DNA from: an uncultured Dehalococcoidia bacterium | Lineage (GTDB): Bacteria; Chloroflexota; Dehalococcoidia; Tepidiformales; Tepidiformaceae | Reading direction: 5' to 3' | DNA length: 7,854 bases | NCBI GenBank assembly: GCA_937954195.1 | Contig: CALFYR010000588.1 | Location: 1-7,854, forward strand | Shown here: positions 1 through 5,909 of the stretch, in pieces | Numbering within the stretch: position 1 is the first letter of the stretch | Layout: each line of letters opens with the position of its first letter | Position numbers and translations under genes: made by a program | The notes under the pieces: model-generated | Seen by the model: the letters and a program-made list of their open reading frames with translations, nothing else | Database searches by the model: none | What the model was told of the DNA's origin: nothing

Positions 1-257
1 ATGAGAATCCCGGCATCGCCGTCGCGGCCGATCGTCATCGCTCCGGCCAGTCCAAATTCGGCGCCTGCGGGCAACCCCGAGTCACCCGGGGCCAGCACCA
101 CCAGCCTCCATCCTTTGCCCTGTCCCGTACGGTGGCGCTCGACGCGTTCTCGCGGCAGCCACGACTGGCGCAGGCTGAGGGAGACCACCCAGGCGAACCC
201 GAGAATGAGCGCGAGCATCGCCAGCCGCAGCAGGAGGAGTTCGGTCGAACCGCTCAT
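1..257 (-). CDS. FhaB-like membrane-anchored FHA protein (partial, C-terminal part outside window)
   Basis: Reading begins at an ATG at 257-255 and stays open to the window edge, giving 85 residues. An N-terminal hydrophobic segment at about residues 7-27 (rich in Leu, Ala, Val) should anchor the protein in the membrane. A basic stretch follows (about 29-50), then a beta-type sequence that reaches TIGRDGDAGIL at 75-85, which matches the start of an FHA phosphothreonine-binding domain with its Gly77-Arg78 pair. This TM-then-FHA plan is that of actinobacterial FhaB (FipA), which binds phosphorylated cell-wall and division proteins. The start overlaps the stop of the preceding FHA gene by ATGA, so the two are probably translated together. 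The SRxH and NG motifs would lie outside the window, so the FHA call rests on partial sequence and context. Confidence 0.75.
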   Translation of the reverse strand, partial: MSGSTELLLLRLAMLALILGFAWVVSLSLRQSWLPRERVERHRTGQGKGWRLVVLAPGDSGLPAGAEFGLAGAMTIGRDGDAGIL

Positions 258-949
258 TCGCCCGCCTCGACCGTGAACGTGGCCTCGCCGAGCGAGAAGG
301 TTGCACCCGGGGTGAGCGGCAATTCGCTGACTCGCGCTTCGCCCACGGCCACGCCGTTTCTGCTTTCCAGGTCGTGCAGAACCAGCGGGCCCGCGGCGTC
401 GCTTCGTACCACCGCGTGGCGCCGCGAGACGCTCAGGTCCGGGACCACGAGGTCGCAGCCGGGTGCTCTGCCGATCACAAACGGCGTGTGCAGAATTCGG
501 ACGCGCGTCCCATCCGAAAGCACCAGGACAGTTCCCCGGACACGGGTGATGACCTGCGTGCGGCGCTCCAGGGAATCGGGAGAGGCCACCTCGCGATGTG
601 CCGGCTGGGCGAACGTCGCCGTGACCCTGACCTCGGCGGCTCCGACGCCTTCCCCTTCGATGAGCGTGATGTCCCACGGGGCAAGGCGAGCCAGGCCCCG
701 TTCCGCGGTCATCTCATCAAGCATTCTCTCGATGCCCGAGACGAGCTGTCGCTCGATCCTGGCCATCCGGCTACGGTCGACGGCCGAGAATTCAACGCGA
801 AAGCGGTTCGGGATGGAAGCGTCGCGGATGGCCCGCTCCGCTGCTTCCTGCACGCGTTGCAGGACGGCGATCGGGTGCAGGCCGGTTCCCGAGACGGCCC
901 TCGCCGCTTGTTCCAGGAATCGCTCAAGTCGTGGACCGGGTTGTGTCAT
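254..949 (-). CDS. fhaA: FhaA-like protein, DUF3662 plus FHA domain
   Basis: This 231-residue cytoplasmic protein has two parts. Residues about 5-115 resemble DUF3662, the N-terminal domain of FhaA (pattern RLERFLEQAARAV, then a helix and a VEF...D..RM stretch). Residues about 135-229 are an FHA domain with the expected phosphothreonine-binding residues: Gly160-Arg161, Ser175-Arg176-Arg177-His178 and Asn198-Gly199. FHA domains read phosphothreonine marks left by Ser/Thr kinases such as PknB; in mycobacteria FhaA links these kinases to peptidoglycan synthesis. Mycobacterial FhaA is about 530 residues with a long disordered linker, whereas here only about 20 residues separate the domains. The start overlaps the pbpA stop by ATGA and the stop overlaps the next FHA gene the same way, so it is the middle gene of an operon. 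No clear Shine-Dalgarno precedes it, in line with coupling. Confidence 0.88.
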   Translation of the reverse strand: MTQPGPRLERFLEQAARAVSGTGLHPIAVLQRVQEAAERAIRDASIPNRFRVEFSAVDRSRMARIERQLVSGIERMLDEMTAERGLARLAPWDITLIEGEGVGAAEVRVTATFAQPAHREVASPDSLERRTQVITRVRGTVLVLSDGTRVRILHTPFVIGRAPGCDLVVPDLSVSRRHAVVRSDAAGPLVLHDLESRNGVAVGEARVSELPLTPGATFSLGEATFTVEAGE

Positions 950-2346
950 TCGGCCAACACCGCCCGAATGCCCTCGCCGGCGATTGGCGCCGCTACAACG
1001 CCGCCCTGTCCCCCCCGTTCCACGAACACGGCCACGGCCACCTGCGGGTCATCGGCGGGAGCGAAGCCGATAAACCACGCGTGCGACGTGCCGTCGCCGG
1101 CTTCCGCTGTACCAGTCTTGCCGGCTACCTGGCCTGCAGGAATGTTGAGACCCGATGCCTGTCCTGCCTGCACCACGGAGAGCATGAAGTCTGTCATGGT
1201 AGCGGCAAGGTCTTCGTCCAGCAGCCTGCGGCGGGTCGGGGGTTCGAGTTCGGTGACGGCCTCGCCGTCTGCGATTTCCGCGAGGGCCACCCGTGGGAGC
1301 ACCAGCTCTCCGCCGTTCGCGATCGCTGCTGCGATCGCCGCCATCTGGAGCGGAGTCGCCAGGAGTTCTCCTTGGCCAAATGCCGTCGTTGCGAGCAAGA
1401 CCTCCGTAAGGTCCGCGTCCTCGCTATGCAACTGCCCATCGGCGGTCGCGAGCGAGAACGGAAGTTCCCTGCCGATTCCCAGCGCGGCAGACTGCTCCGC
1501 CAGGGTCGCCCACCCGAGCGCCACGCCAACCTGCCCGAAGATGGCGTTGACCGAGTACGTGAACGCGTGCTTGAAGGGATACGTCCCGACACCCTGCGAT
1601 GTGTTTCGGCAGGAGATCGGGAACCCATCGATGACGATCTCCCCGGGGCATTCGACGACGGTTTCAGGGGTCATCAATCCCGTCCGAAGCGCTGCGATGG
1701 CCGTGACGGTCTTAAACGTTGAGCCGGGCGGATACTGGCCCTGGGTCGCCCGGTTCAACAGGGGTGAGTTGGGGTCCTCCAGCAGCTGTTCGCCGAACGT
1801 GCCAAGGTTCCCCGGATCGTAGGTCGGCACGCTGACCATGGCCAGGACTTCGCCCGTCCGCGGATCGAGTGCGACAACCGCGCCGATGCGCGAGCCGAGC
1901 GCCTGCGCGGCTGCTGCCTGGGCTTCTGGTTCGATGGTGAGTTGCACGTCGTTCCCGCGGCGGCGCTGCCGGTCGAATTCGGAGCGGAACGCGCCAAGCC
2001 AGCCCGATACCTCGCGCCCCGCGAGCACCTCGTTGTACGCAAGCTCTATTCCCTGCGAACCGTACCTCGGATCCAGGTAGCCAAGCAGGTGCGCAACCGA
2101 AGCATCCGGATACCGCCTGACGCCTCCAGAGTAAGACTCGGCGAGCACGTTGCCTTCACGATCGAGGATGCGCCCGCGCAGCGGATCGTAGTACTCGGAA
2201 AGCAGCCGAGGATTCCATTCCTCGTTAGCGAGGTCAGTCCGCCAGACCTGCCAGTAGGCAAGCATCGCGAGGAAAGCGAACGCGGCGACCAATCCGAAAG
2301 TCCCCGTGGCCGCGAGCCGCCGTTCGAAGGCTCCGGTGTTGAGCAC
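946..2346 (-). CDS. pbpA: Class B penicillin-binding protein, PbpA/FtsI type transpeptidase
   Basis: This 466-residue protein cross-links peptidoglycan on the outer face of the membrane. A short cytoplasmic N-terminus is followed by a single membrane helix at about 14-34, then a small non-catalytic region (about 50-135, including DPLRGRILDREGNVLA) and the transpeptidase domain (about 140-466). All three active-site motifs are present: S209-T-F-K212 with the acyl-forming serine in PPGSTFK, S265-V-N267, and K410-T-G412 in GKTGTAE. Length and the short dimerisation region fit actinobacterial PbpA (about 490 residues) better than the larger FtsI. The start is GTG at 2346-2344; an in-frame TAG lies only 9 bases upstream, so it cannot extend further. 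There is no Shine-Dalgarno, and a TAGAAT hexamer ends 6 bases before the GTG, suggesting a leaderless transcript. It overlaps the fhaA-like gene by 4 bases. The partner glycosyltransferase (RodA/FtsW) is not in the window. Confidence 0.93.
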   Translation of the reverse strand: MLNTGAFERRLAATGTFGLVAAFAFLAMLAYWQVWRTDLANEEWNPRLLSEYYDPLRGRILDREGNVLAESYSGGVRRYPDASVAHLLGYLDPRYGSQGIELAYNEVLAGREVSGWLGAFRSEFDRQRRRGNDVQLTIEPEAQAAAAQALGSRIGAVVALDPRTGEVLAMVSVPTYDPGNLGTFGEQLLEDPNSPLLNRATQGQYPPGSTFKTVTAIAALRTGLMTPETVVECPGEIVIDGFPISCRNTSQGVGTYPFKHAFTYSVNAIFGQVGVALGWATLAEQSAALGIGRELPFSLATADGQLHSEDADLTEVLLATTAFGQGELLATPLQMAAIAAAIANGGELVLPRVALAEIADGEAVTELEPPTRRRLLDEDLAATMTDFMLSVVQAGQASGLNIPAGQVAGKTGTAEAGDGTSHAWFIGFAPADDPQVAVAVFVERGGQGGVVAAPIAGEGIRAVLAE

Positions 2347-2352
2347 CGGTTC

Positions 2353-2358
2353 ATTCTA
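2353..2358 (-). promoter_or_regulatory. Possible -10 element of a leaderless pbpA promoter
   Basis: On the minus strand TAGAAT (5 of 6 to TATAAT) is followed by exactly 6 bases and then the GTG start of pbpA, so transcription would start at or within a base of the start codon. No TTGACA-like -35 is visible; at 17-base spacing the -35 position falls in the edge of the palindrome at 2376-2400. The call is inferred from spacing only. Confidence 0.45.
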
Positions 2359-2375
2359 GGCCCGCACAACACAAC

Positions 2376-2400
2376 AGGGGCACTCATGATGAGTGCCCCT
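2376..2400 (-). terminator. Terminator hairpin after the acyl-CoA dehydrogenase gene
   Basis: A perfect inverted repeat has 12-base arms (AGGGGCACTCAT at 2376-2387 and ATGAGTGCCCCT at 2389-2400) around a single central base; a real RNA loop would open 1-2 more pairs. Read on the minus strand it lies about 25 bases after the stop of the dehydrogenase and is followed by GTTGTGTTGTG, which is T-rich though not a pure T-run. This fits an intrinsic terminator that separates the dehydrogenase from pbpA. Such a symmetrical site just upstream of the pbpA -10 could also be a repressor operator. Confidence 0.7.
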
Positions 2401-2424
2401 GATGGAGTCGGTTGATGAACCGGA

Positions 2425-3606
2425 CTATCCGCGCGGCAGGCCGAGGCCCCGCGTCGCGATGATATTGCGCTGGATCTCGTTCGAGCCGCTGTAGATGCTC
2501 GAAGGCACCGCCTGGATGTAGGACTCCGGCATATCGCCCGCGAACGGCGCGCGTGACTCTTCCGGCACGAACTGGCCGGACAGACCGAGCATGTTCACCC
2601 CGAAGTTGTAGATGCGCTGACCGAGTTCCGACTGGAAAATCTTGACCACGGAGGCCTCGTAGTTCGGCACCATTCCGTTCGCCTGGATGTAGCCAATCCG
2701 GTAGCCGAGGAACCGCGCGACGTTGTTCGCCACGACATGGTCGGCGAGCTTCGTGCGGTAGGCCTTGCGGCGATCCGCCGGCCCTTCGCGGAGGTTGGCT
2801 GCCAGTCCTTCAAGCGTCCGCTTCTGGCTCGCCGTGGTGCCGATGCCCGAGCGCTCGAAGTCAAGCAGCGTCATGCCCACGTACCAGCCGCGGTTCTCCT
2901 CGCCAATGAGGTTTCGAGCCGGGACGCGCACGTCTTCGAAGAAGACCTCGTTGAAGTGGTGACGGTTGGCCATGTTGATGAGCGGGCGGATGGTGAGGCC
3001 CGCGACATTCTTGATGTCGTCGATGAGGAGGAAGCTGATTCCGCGGTGCTTCGGAGCTTCGGGGTCTGTTCGGACCAGGCAGAACATCTGGTTCGCGCGG
3101 TGGCCGCCCGACGTCCAGATTTTCTGACCGTTGATGACGTACTCGTCGCCATCGCGCACGGCCCGAGTCTGGAGGCTCGCAAGGTCTGAGCCGGCCCCCG
3201 GCTCGCTGTAGCCCTGGCACCAGATATCCTCGCCGCTGGTGATGCGGGGGAGGTAGCGCTTCTTCTGCTCCTCGTTGCCGTGGATGATGAGGGTGGGGCC
3301 GATCATGCCGACGCCGAAGCCACGGGTGCCCGTGTCGGGCGCGCCCCAGTAGCCGAACTCCTCGTTGAACACCATCTGTTCATAGATGCTGGCTCCCAGC
3401 CCGCCATACTCCTTGGGCCAGGCCGGCGCGATCCAGCCGCGCTCTGCAAGCTTCTTGTTGAAGCCCTTCGCGAACTCGAAATCGTCGTCGGTGTTGTTTC
3501 CAAAGCCGCCGCGGCCGGGCTTATCGGCCGCGCCATTGTTCGCTTTCAGGAACGTGCGAACCTCCTGGCGCAGGGCTTCTTCTTTTTCTCCGAAGCGGAG
3601 TTCCAA
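2425..3606 (-). CDS. Acyl-CoA dehydrogenase (FadE family)
   Basis: This 393-residue cytoplasmic flavoenzyme has the full acyl-CoA dehydrogenase layout: N-terminal helical domain (about 1-125), beta domain (about 130-235) and C-terminal helical domain (about 240-393). It should oxidise an acyl-CoA to the 2,3-enoyl-CoA using FAD, passing electrons to electron-transfer flavoprotein. The family signature is seen at 134-141 (SEPGAGSD), followed by GQKIWTSG (160-167) for flavin contact. At the usual medium-chain catalytic position (IYEGT) this protein has IYSGS with Ser373, while Glu251 in LDFERSG aligns by eye with the catalytic Glu of isovaleryl- and long-chain-type enzymes. The substrate cannot be told from sequence. 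The start is TTG at 3606, chosen because AGGAGG (3613-3618) sits 6 bases upstream and MELRFGEKEEALRQEV is a normal family N-terminus. It lies 87 bases after recX and ends at a strong hairpin, so it is probably its own transcript. Confidence 0.95.
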   Translation of the reverse strand: MELRFGEKEEALRQEVRTFLKANNGAADKPGRGGFGNNTDDDFEFAKGFNKKLAERGWIAPAWPKEYGGLGASIYEQMVFNEEFGYWGAPDTGTRGFGVGMIGPTLIIHGNEEQKKRYLPRITSGEDIWCQGYSEPGAGSDLASLQTRAVRDGDEYVINGQKIWTSGGHRANQMFCLVRTDPEAPKHRGISFLLIDDIKNVAGLTIRPLINMANRHHFNEVFFEDVRVPARNLIGEENRGWYVGMTLLDFERSGIGTTASQKRTLEGLAANLREGPADRRKAYRTKLADHVVANNVARFLGYRIGYIQANGMVPNYEASVVKIFQSELGQRIYNFGVNMLGLSGQFVPEESRAPFAGDMPESYIQAVPSSIYSGSNEIQRNIIATRGLGLPRG

Positions 3607-3612
3607 ATGCTG

Positions 3613-3618
3613 CCTCCT
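3613..3618 (-). promoter_or_regulatory. Strong Shine-Dalgarno fixing a TTG start
   Basis: AGGAGG on the minus strand lies 6 bases before the TTG start of the acyl-CoA dehydrogenase. No in-frame ATG or GTG gives a sensible N-terminus, so this site decides the start. A small hairpin (ACGGCG/CGCCGT arms, 3622-3627 and 3636-3641, 8-base loop) ends only 3 bases upstream of it; this could be a 5' UTR structure or a weak recX terminator without a T-run. Confidence 0.8.
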
Positions 3619-3656
3619 GTAACGGCGCCGGGCGACGCCGTCCTTTCATGCAACTG

Positions 3657-3684
3657 ATTCTGCCAGACTCGCGAGCCGCTGCAA
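3657..3684 (-). promoter_or_regulatory. Possible promoter for the acyl-CoA dehydrogenase gene
   Basis: On the minus strand TTGCAG (3684-3679) and CAGAAT (3662-3657) are separated by 16 bases, in the 87-base gap after recX. The -10 box matches the consensus at 4 of 6 and the -35 only at 3 of 6, so this is a weak candidate supported mainly by its position. Confidence 0.3.
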
Positions 3685-3693
3685 AACGGCCGT

Positions 3694-4380
3694 TCATTCA
3701 GCGCTGGATTGACTCGCAAACTCGTCCGTAACGCCGTCCTCCGCTTCACCCTCTTCCCAGACCGCGCGCGTCACCGAGGCCGTCACTTCGTAGTCGAATC
3801 CCCGCCTTCGCAGGTAACCGCCGACCTTGGCCACGAATGCCTCGTAGCTGGCGCGGGACGCCCGGCGGGCACGCGCCCGTGCCAGTTCGAGCGCGAGGTC
3901 GCGGTCATCGACGCCCTCTGTTGCGCGGGCGGCTGATTCCGGATCGATGCCTCGTCCAAGGAGTTCGTACTGCATCATGCGCTTGCCTCGCGGCGAGAGA
4001 CGCTTCCGGTCTTCCACCCATGCGGCAGCGAATTTCGAATCATCCAGGAGTCCCGCCGAACGGAGCCGCTCAACCTCCGAATCGATGGCGTCGGGAGGAA
4101 AGCCGCGCATAGCGAGGCGTGTCTTCATCTCCTTCTCGCTACGCGGGCGATGCGACAGCAAACGAAGAGCCGCCTCGTGCGCGTTGACGCGCGTTTCGGC
4201 TTCATCGAGAGCGCGAAGGACCGCCTCATCGATGGGCTCGCCTTCGCGGATGCCCCCGACGCGCTCTACGGCCTCATGGCTGAACAGGAACTCCCGTCCG
4301 TCGCTGAGTTCGAGCACTCGCTGACGCCCTCGGGCTACCGACCGAATACTTGCGATCGTCGGACTGGGAGGTTCGTTCAT
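3694..4380 (-). CDS. recX: RecX, regulator of RecA
   Basis: This 228-residue protein binds RecA filaments and modulates recombination and the SOS response. Recognisable RecX features are the first helical repeat with ALRLLSHRPRSEKEMKTRL (71-89), the hallmark GLLDDSKFAAAWVEDR (110-125), then RGKRMMQYELLGRGID (131-146) and a third helical unit near 180-210. The N-terminal 60 residues (RGRQRVLELSDGREFLFSHEAV) form a beta-type extension as in Bacillus-type RecX, which makes it longer than E. coli RecX (166). The C-terminus (208-228) is acidic and polar and probably disordered. It starts at ATG 4380, 6 bases after the recA stop, so the two genes form one transcript and RecX is probably made by readthrough from recA. 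No good Shine-Dalgarno is visible; coupling to recA is likely. Confidence 0.93.
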   Translation of the reverse strand: MNEPPSPTIASIRSVARGRQRVLELSDGREFLFSHEAVERVGGIREGEPIDEAVLRALDEAETRVNAHEAALRLLSHRPRSEKEMKTRLAMRGFPPDAIDSEVERLRSAGLLDDSKFAAAWVEDRKRLSPRGKRMMQYELLGRGIDPESAARATEGVDDRDLALELARARARRASRASYEAFVAKVGGYLRRRGFDYEVTASVTRAVWEEGEAEDGVTDEFASQSSAE

Positions 4381-4386
4381 ACCGGG

Positions 4387-5424
4387 CTATTGTGCCGCAA
4401 CCGGCTCCTGCGCTGCCTTGCCGGGAGCCGGCAATCCGGCCTCGCGGCGGATCTCCGTTTCAATCTCCTGCGCCAGTTCCGGATTGTCCTCCAGGAATTG
4501 CTTGGCATTCTCCCGACCCTGTCCGATGCGCATATCGCCGTAGCTATAGAAGGCTCCACTCTTCGTGAGAATCGCCTTCTCCACCCCCAGGTCGATGATG
4601 TCACCACTGCGGCTGATGCCTCGAGGCGACTCAAACATGATGTCGAATTCGGCCTGGCGGAACGGCGGCGCGACCTTGTTCTTCACGATCTTCGCCTTCA
4701 CCCGGCGCCCGACCACATCGGTTCCGCGCTTAATCGAATCGACACCGCGAATGTCTATACGGACCGACGAGTAGAACTTCAACGCGCGGCCGCCGGGCGT
4801 CACCTCGGGGTTTCCGAAAACGATGCCAACCTTTTCTCGCAGCTGGTTGATGAAGATGACGGACGTGCTGGTCCTCGCGATGGTTGCGGTCAGCTTCCTC
4901 AGCGCCTGCGACATCAACCGGGCCTGGAGACCCACATGAGCGTCGCCCATCTCACCTTCGATTTCCGCCCGCGGAACAAGCGCCGCGACCGAGTCCACGA
5001 CAATGATGTCCACAGCGTTCGAGCGCACGAGCGCCTCGCAGATTTCGAGCGCCTGCTCGCCGGTATCGGGCTGGCTGACGAGAAGGTCTTCGAGCTTGAT
5101 ACCCAGGTCTCGGGCGTACGTCGGGTCCATGGCGTGCTCGACATCGATATACGCCGCGGTTCCACCGAGCTTCTGGGCTTCGGCCATGATGTGCTGAGCA
5201 AGCGTGCTCTTACCGGCAGATTCCGGACCGAAGATCTCGGTGACGCGGCCTCGGGGAATGCCGCCGACGCCAAGCGCGATATCCAGTGCGAGCGACCCCG
5301 TAGATATCACCTCGATCGGCGTCGCGCTGGCCTCGCCGAGTTTCACGATGGCCCCACGGCCGAACTGCTTTTCGATCTGCGAGAGCGCAAGGTCGAGAGC
5401 CCGCGCGCGGTCTGTGTCTGCCAT
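4387..5424 (-). CDS. recA: RecA recombinase
   Basis: This 345-residue ATP-dependent strand-exchange protein drives homologous recombination and triggers LexA self-cleavage. The Walker A loop is GPESAGKS (66-73), the catalytic glutamate is Glu96 in DVEHAMDP, Walker B is IIVVDS (140-145), and loop L2 with its flanks spans about 195-212 ([17 protein letters not shown]). The KNKVAPPF segment (248-255) and the family length are intact, and the last 15 residues are a variable tail. DVEH in place of the common DAEH also occurs in other Chloroflexota-like RecAs, as far as I recall. The ATG at 5424 is preceded directly by GGTGATCC, an 8-base match to the complement of the usual 16S rRNA 3' end. recX follows after 6 bases. 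LexA-box-like sequences lie 78-114 bases upstream, which points to SOS control. Confidence 0.98.
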   Translation of the reverse strand: MADTDRARALDLALSQIEKQFGRGAIVKLGEASATPIEVISTGSLALDIALGVGGIPRGRVTEIFGPESAGKSTLAQHIMAEAQKLGGTAAYIDVEHAMDPTYARDLGIKLEDLLVSQPDTGEQALEICEALVRSNAVDIIVVDSVAALVPRAEIEGEMGDAHVGLQARLMSQALRKLTATIARTSTSVIFINQLREKVGIVFGNPEVTPGGRALKFYSSVRIDIRGVDSIKRGTDVVGRRVKAKIVKNKVAPPFRQAEFDIMFESPRGISRSGDIIDLGVEKAILTKSGAFYSYGDMRIGQGRENAKQFLEDNPELAQEIETEIRREAGLPAPGKAAQEPVAAQ

Positions 5425-5487
5425 GGATCACCCGCTTAAGCGTTTGTACGGCTTCCGATGTTACCACCCGGCTCAACCGTCGGGGCA

Positions 5488-5493
5488 ATCCTA
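5488..5493 (-). promoter_or_regulatory. Possible recA -10 element
   Basis: TAGGAT on the minus strand (4 of 6 to TATAAT) lies 64 bases before the recA ATG. At 17-base spacing its -35 position falls at 5511-5516, inside the candidate LexA box, where LexA binding would block polymerase. No good -35 hexamer is seen, so support is mostly positional. Confidence 0.35.
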
Positions 5494-5501
5494 GACGATG
5501 C

Positions 5502-5515
5502 GAAACAAATGTTCT
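5502..5515. promoter_or_regulatory. Candidate LexA (SOS) box of Gram-positive type
   Basis: The plus strand reads GAAACAAATGTTCT. Against the DinR/LexA consensus CGAACRNRYGTTYG it matches 11 of 14 positions: the right half GTTC is exact and the left half has AAAC for GAAC with the correct 4-base centre. It lies in the recA/DUF167 divergent region, where an SOS box is expected. A second, weaker site (CGAACACAATTCCC, 5525-5538, 10 of 14) is centred 23 bases away, about two helical turns. Confidence 0.6.
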
Positions 5516-5539
5516 AGTCCCTTTCGAACACAATTCCCA

Positions 5540-5545
5540 TAGGCT
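5540..5545 (+). promoter_or_regulatory. Possible -10 element of a leaderless DUF167 promoter
   Basis: TAGGCT (TANNNT type) is followed by exactly 6 bases and then the GTG start of the DUF167 gene. No Shine-Dalgarno is present, so a leaderless transcript is plausible. The matching -35 region would lie between the two LexA-like sites. Only the spacing supports this. Confidence 0.35.
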
Positions 5546-5551
5546 GATGTC

Positions 5552-5809
5552 GTGTCACGACTCCCGGTCAGGGTTACCCCGCGCGCTAGCCGCGACGCCA
5601 TTGAAGGTTTCGACGCCGCCGGCAGTCTTCGCGTCCGCGTCACCGCACCTCCGTCCGATGGCGCCGCCAACCAGGCGGTCGCCCGCCTCCTCGCCGGTGC
5701 GCTGGGCCTACCCGGACGTGACGTCGTGCTCATCGTCGGCGCAACGTCGCGTAACAAGGTCTTCGATGTACCGCTTTCGGATGACGAGATTCGCAACCGA
5801 CTCACCTGA
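5552..5809 (+). CDS. DUF167 / YggU family protein
   Basis: This 85-residue protein is a complete DUF167 (YggU) domain. It shows the family patterns VRVTPRASRDAI (6-17), LRVRVTAPPSDGAAN (26-40), a helix VARLLAGALGLP, and the closing IVGATSRNKVFDV (61-73) with Gly63, Ser66, Arg67 and Lys69. The family is a small alpha/beta fold found across bacteria, archaea and eukaryotes; its molecular role is unsettled, so none is claimed. The start is GTG at 5552 without a Shine-Dalgarno; a nearby ATG at 5547 is in another frame. It is divergent from recA, 127 bases away, and shares its control region, so it may respond to the same regulator. It ends 100 bases before the glycyl-tRNA synthetase and could be co-transcribed with it. 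Confidence 0.9.
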   Translation: MSRLPVRVTPRASRDAIEGFDAAGSLRVRVTAPPSDGAANQAVARLLAGALGLPGRDVVLIVGATSRNKVFDVPLSDDEIRNRLT

Positions 5810-5909
5810 CCGAGCCCCTTGCCAGTGCCTGCGCTAGGCTGGAGGTTCATCACCGGCTGAGGATGGTCCGGAGCCACCGGGGTGCCCTCGCCGTCAAGGA
5901 ACCTACTTC

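Noticed and set aside
132..1073. 313-codon open frame on the plus strand
   Set aside because: Arg/Ser/Pro-rich composition with no domain, antisense to the FHA genes and the end of pbpA.
374..1822. 482-codon open frame on the plus strand
   Set aside because: It runs antisense to pbpA and the fhaA-like gene, both of which have intact family motifs. The translation is low-complexity and Ser/Pro/Ala-rich with no recognisable domain, the usual shadow of high-GC codon bias.
4150..5439. 429-codon open frame on the plus strand opposite recA and recX
   Set aside because: It is fully antisense to two unmistakable genes and has no recognisable domain; its length follows from GC-biased third positions.
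5835..5840. Second TAGGCT box as a -10 for the glycyl-tRNA synthetase
   Set aside because: The only -35-like hexamer (TTGCCA, 5820-5825) is 9 bases away, too close for a sigma-70 type promoter.
5810..5909. Possible T-box riboswitch ahead of the glycyl-tRNA synthetase
   Set aside because: The leader is only 100 bases and lacks a T-box sequence, a specifier stem and a terminator/antiterminator pair.
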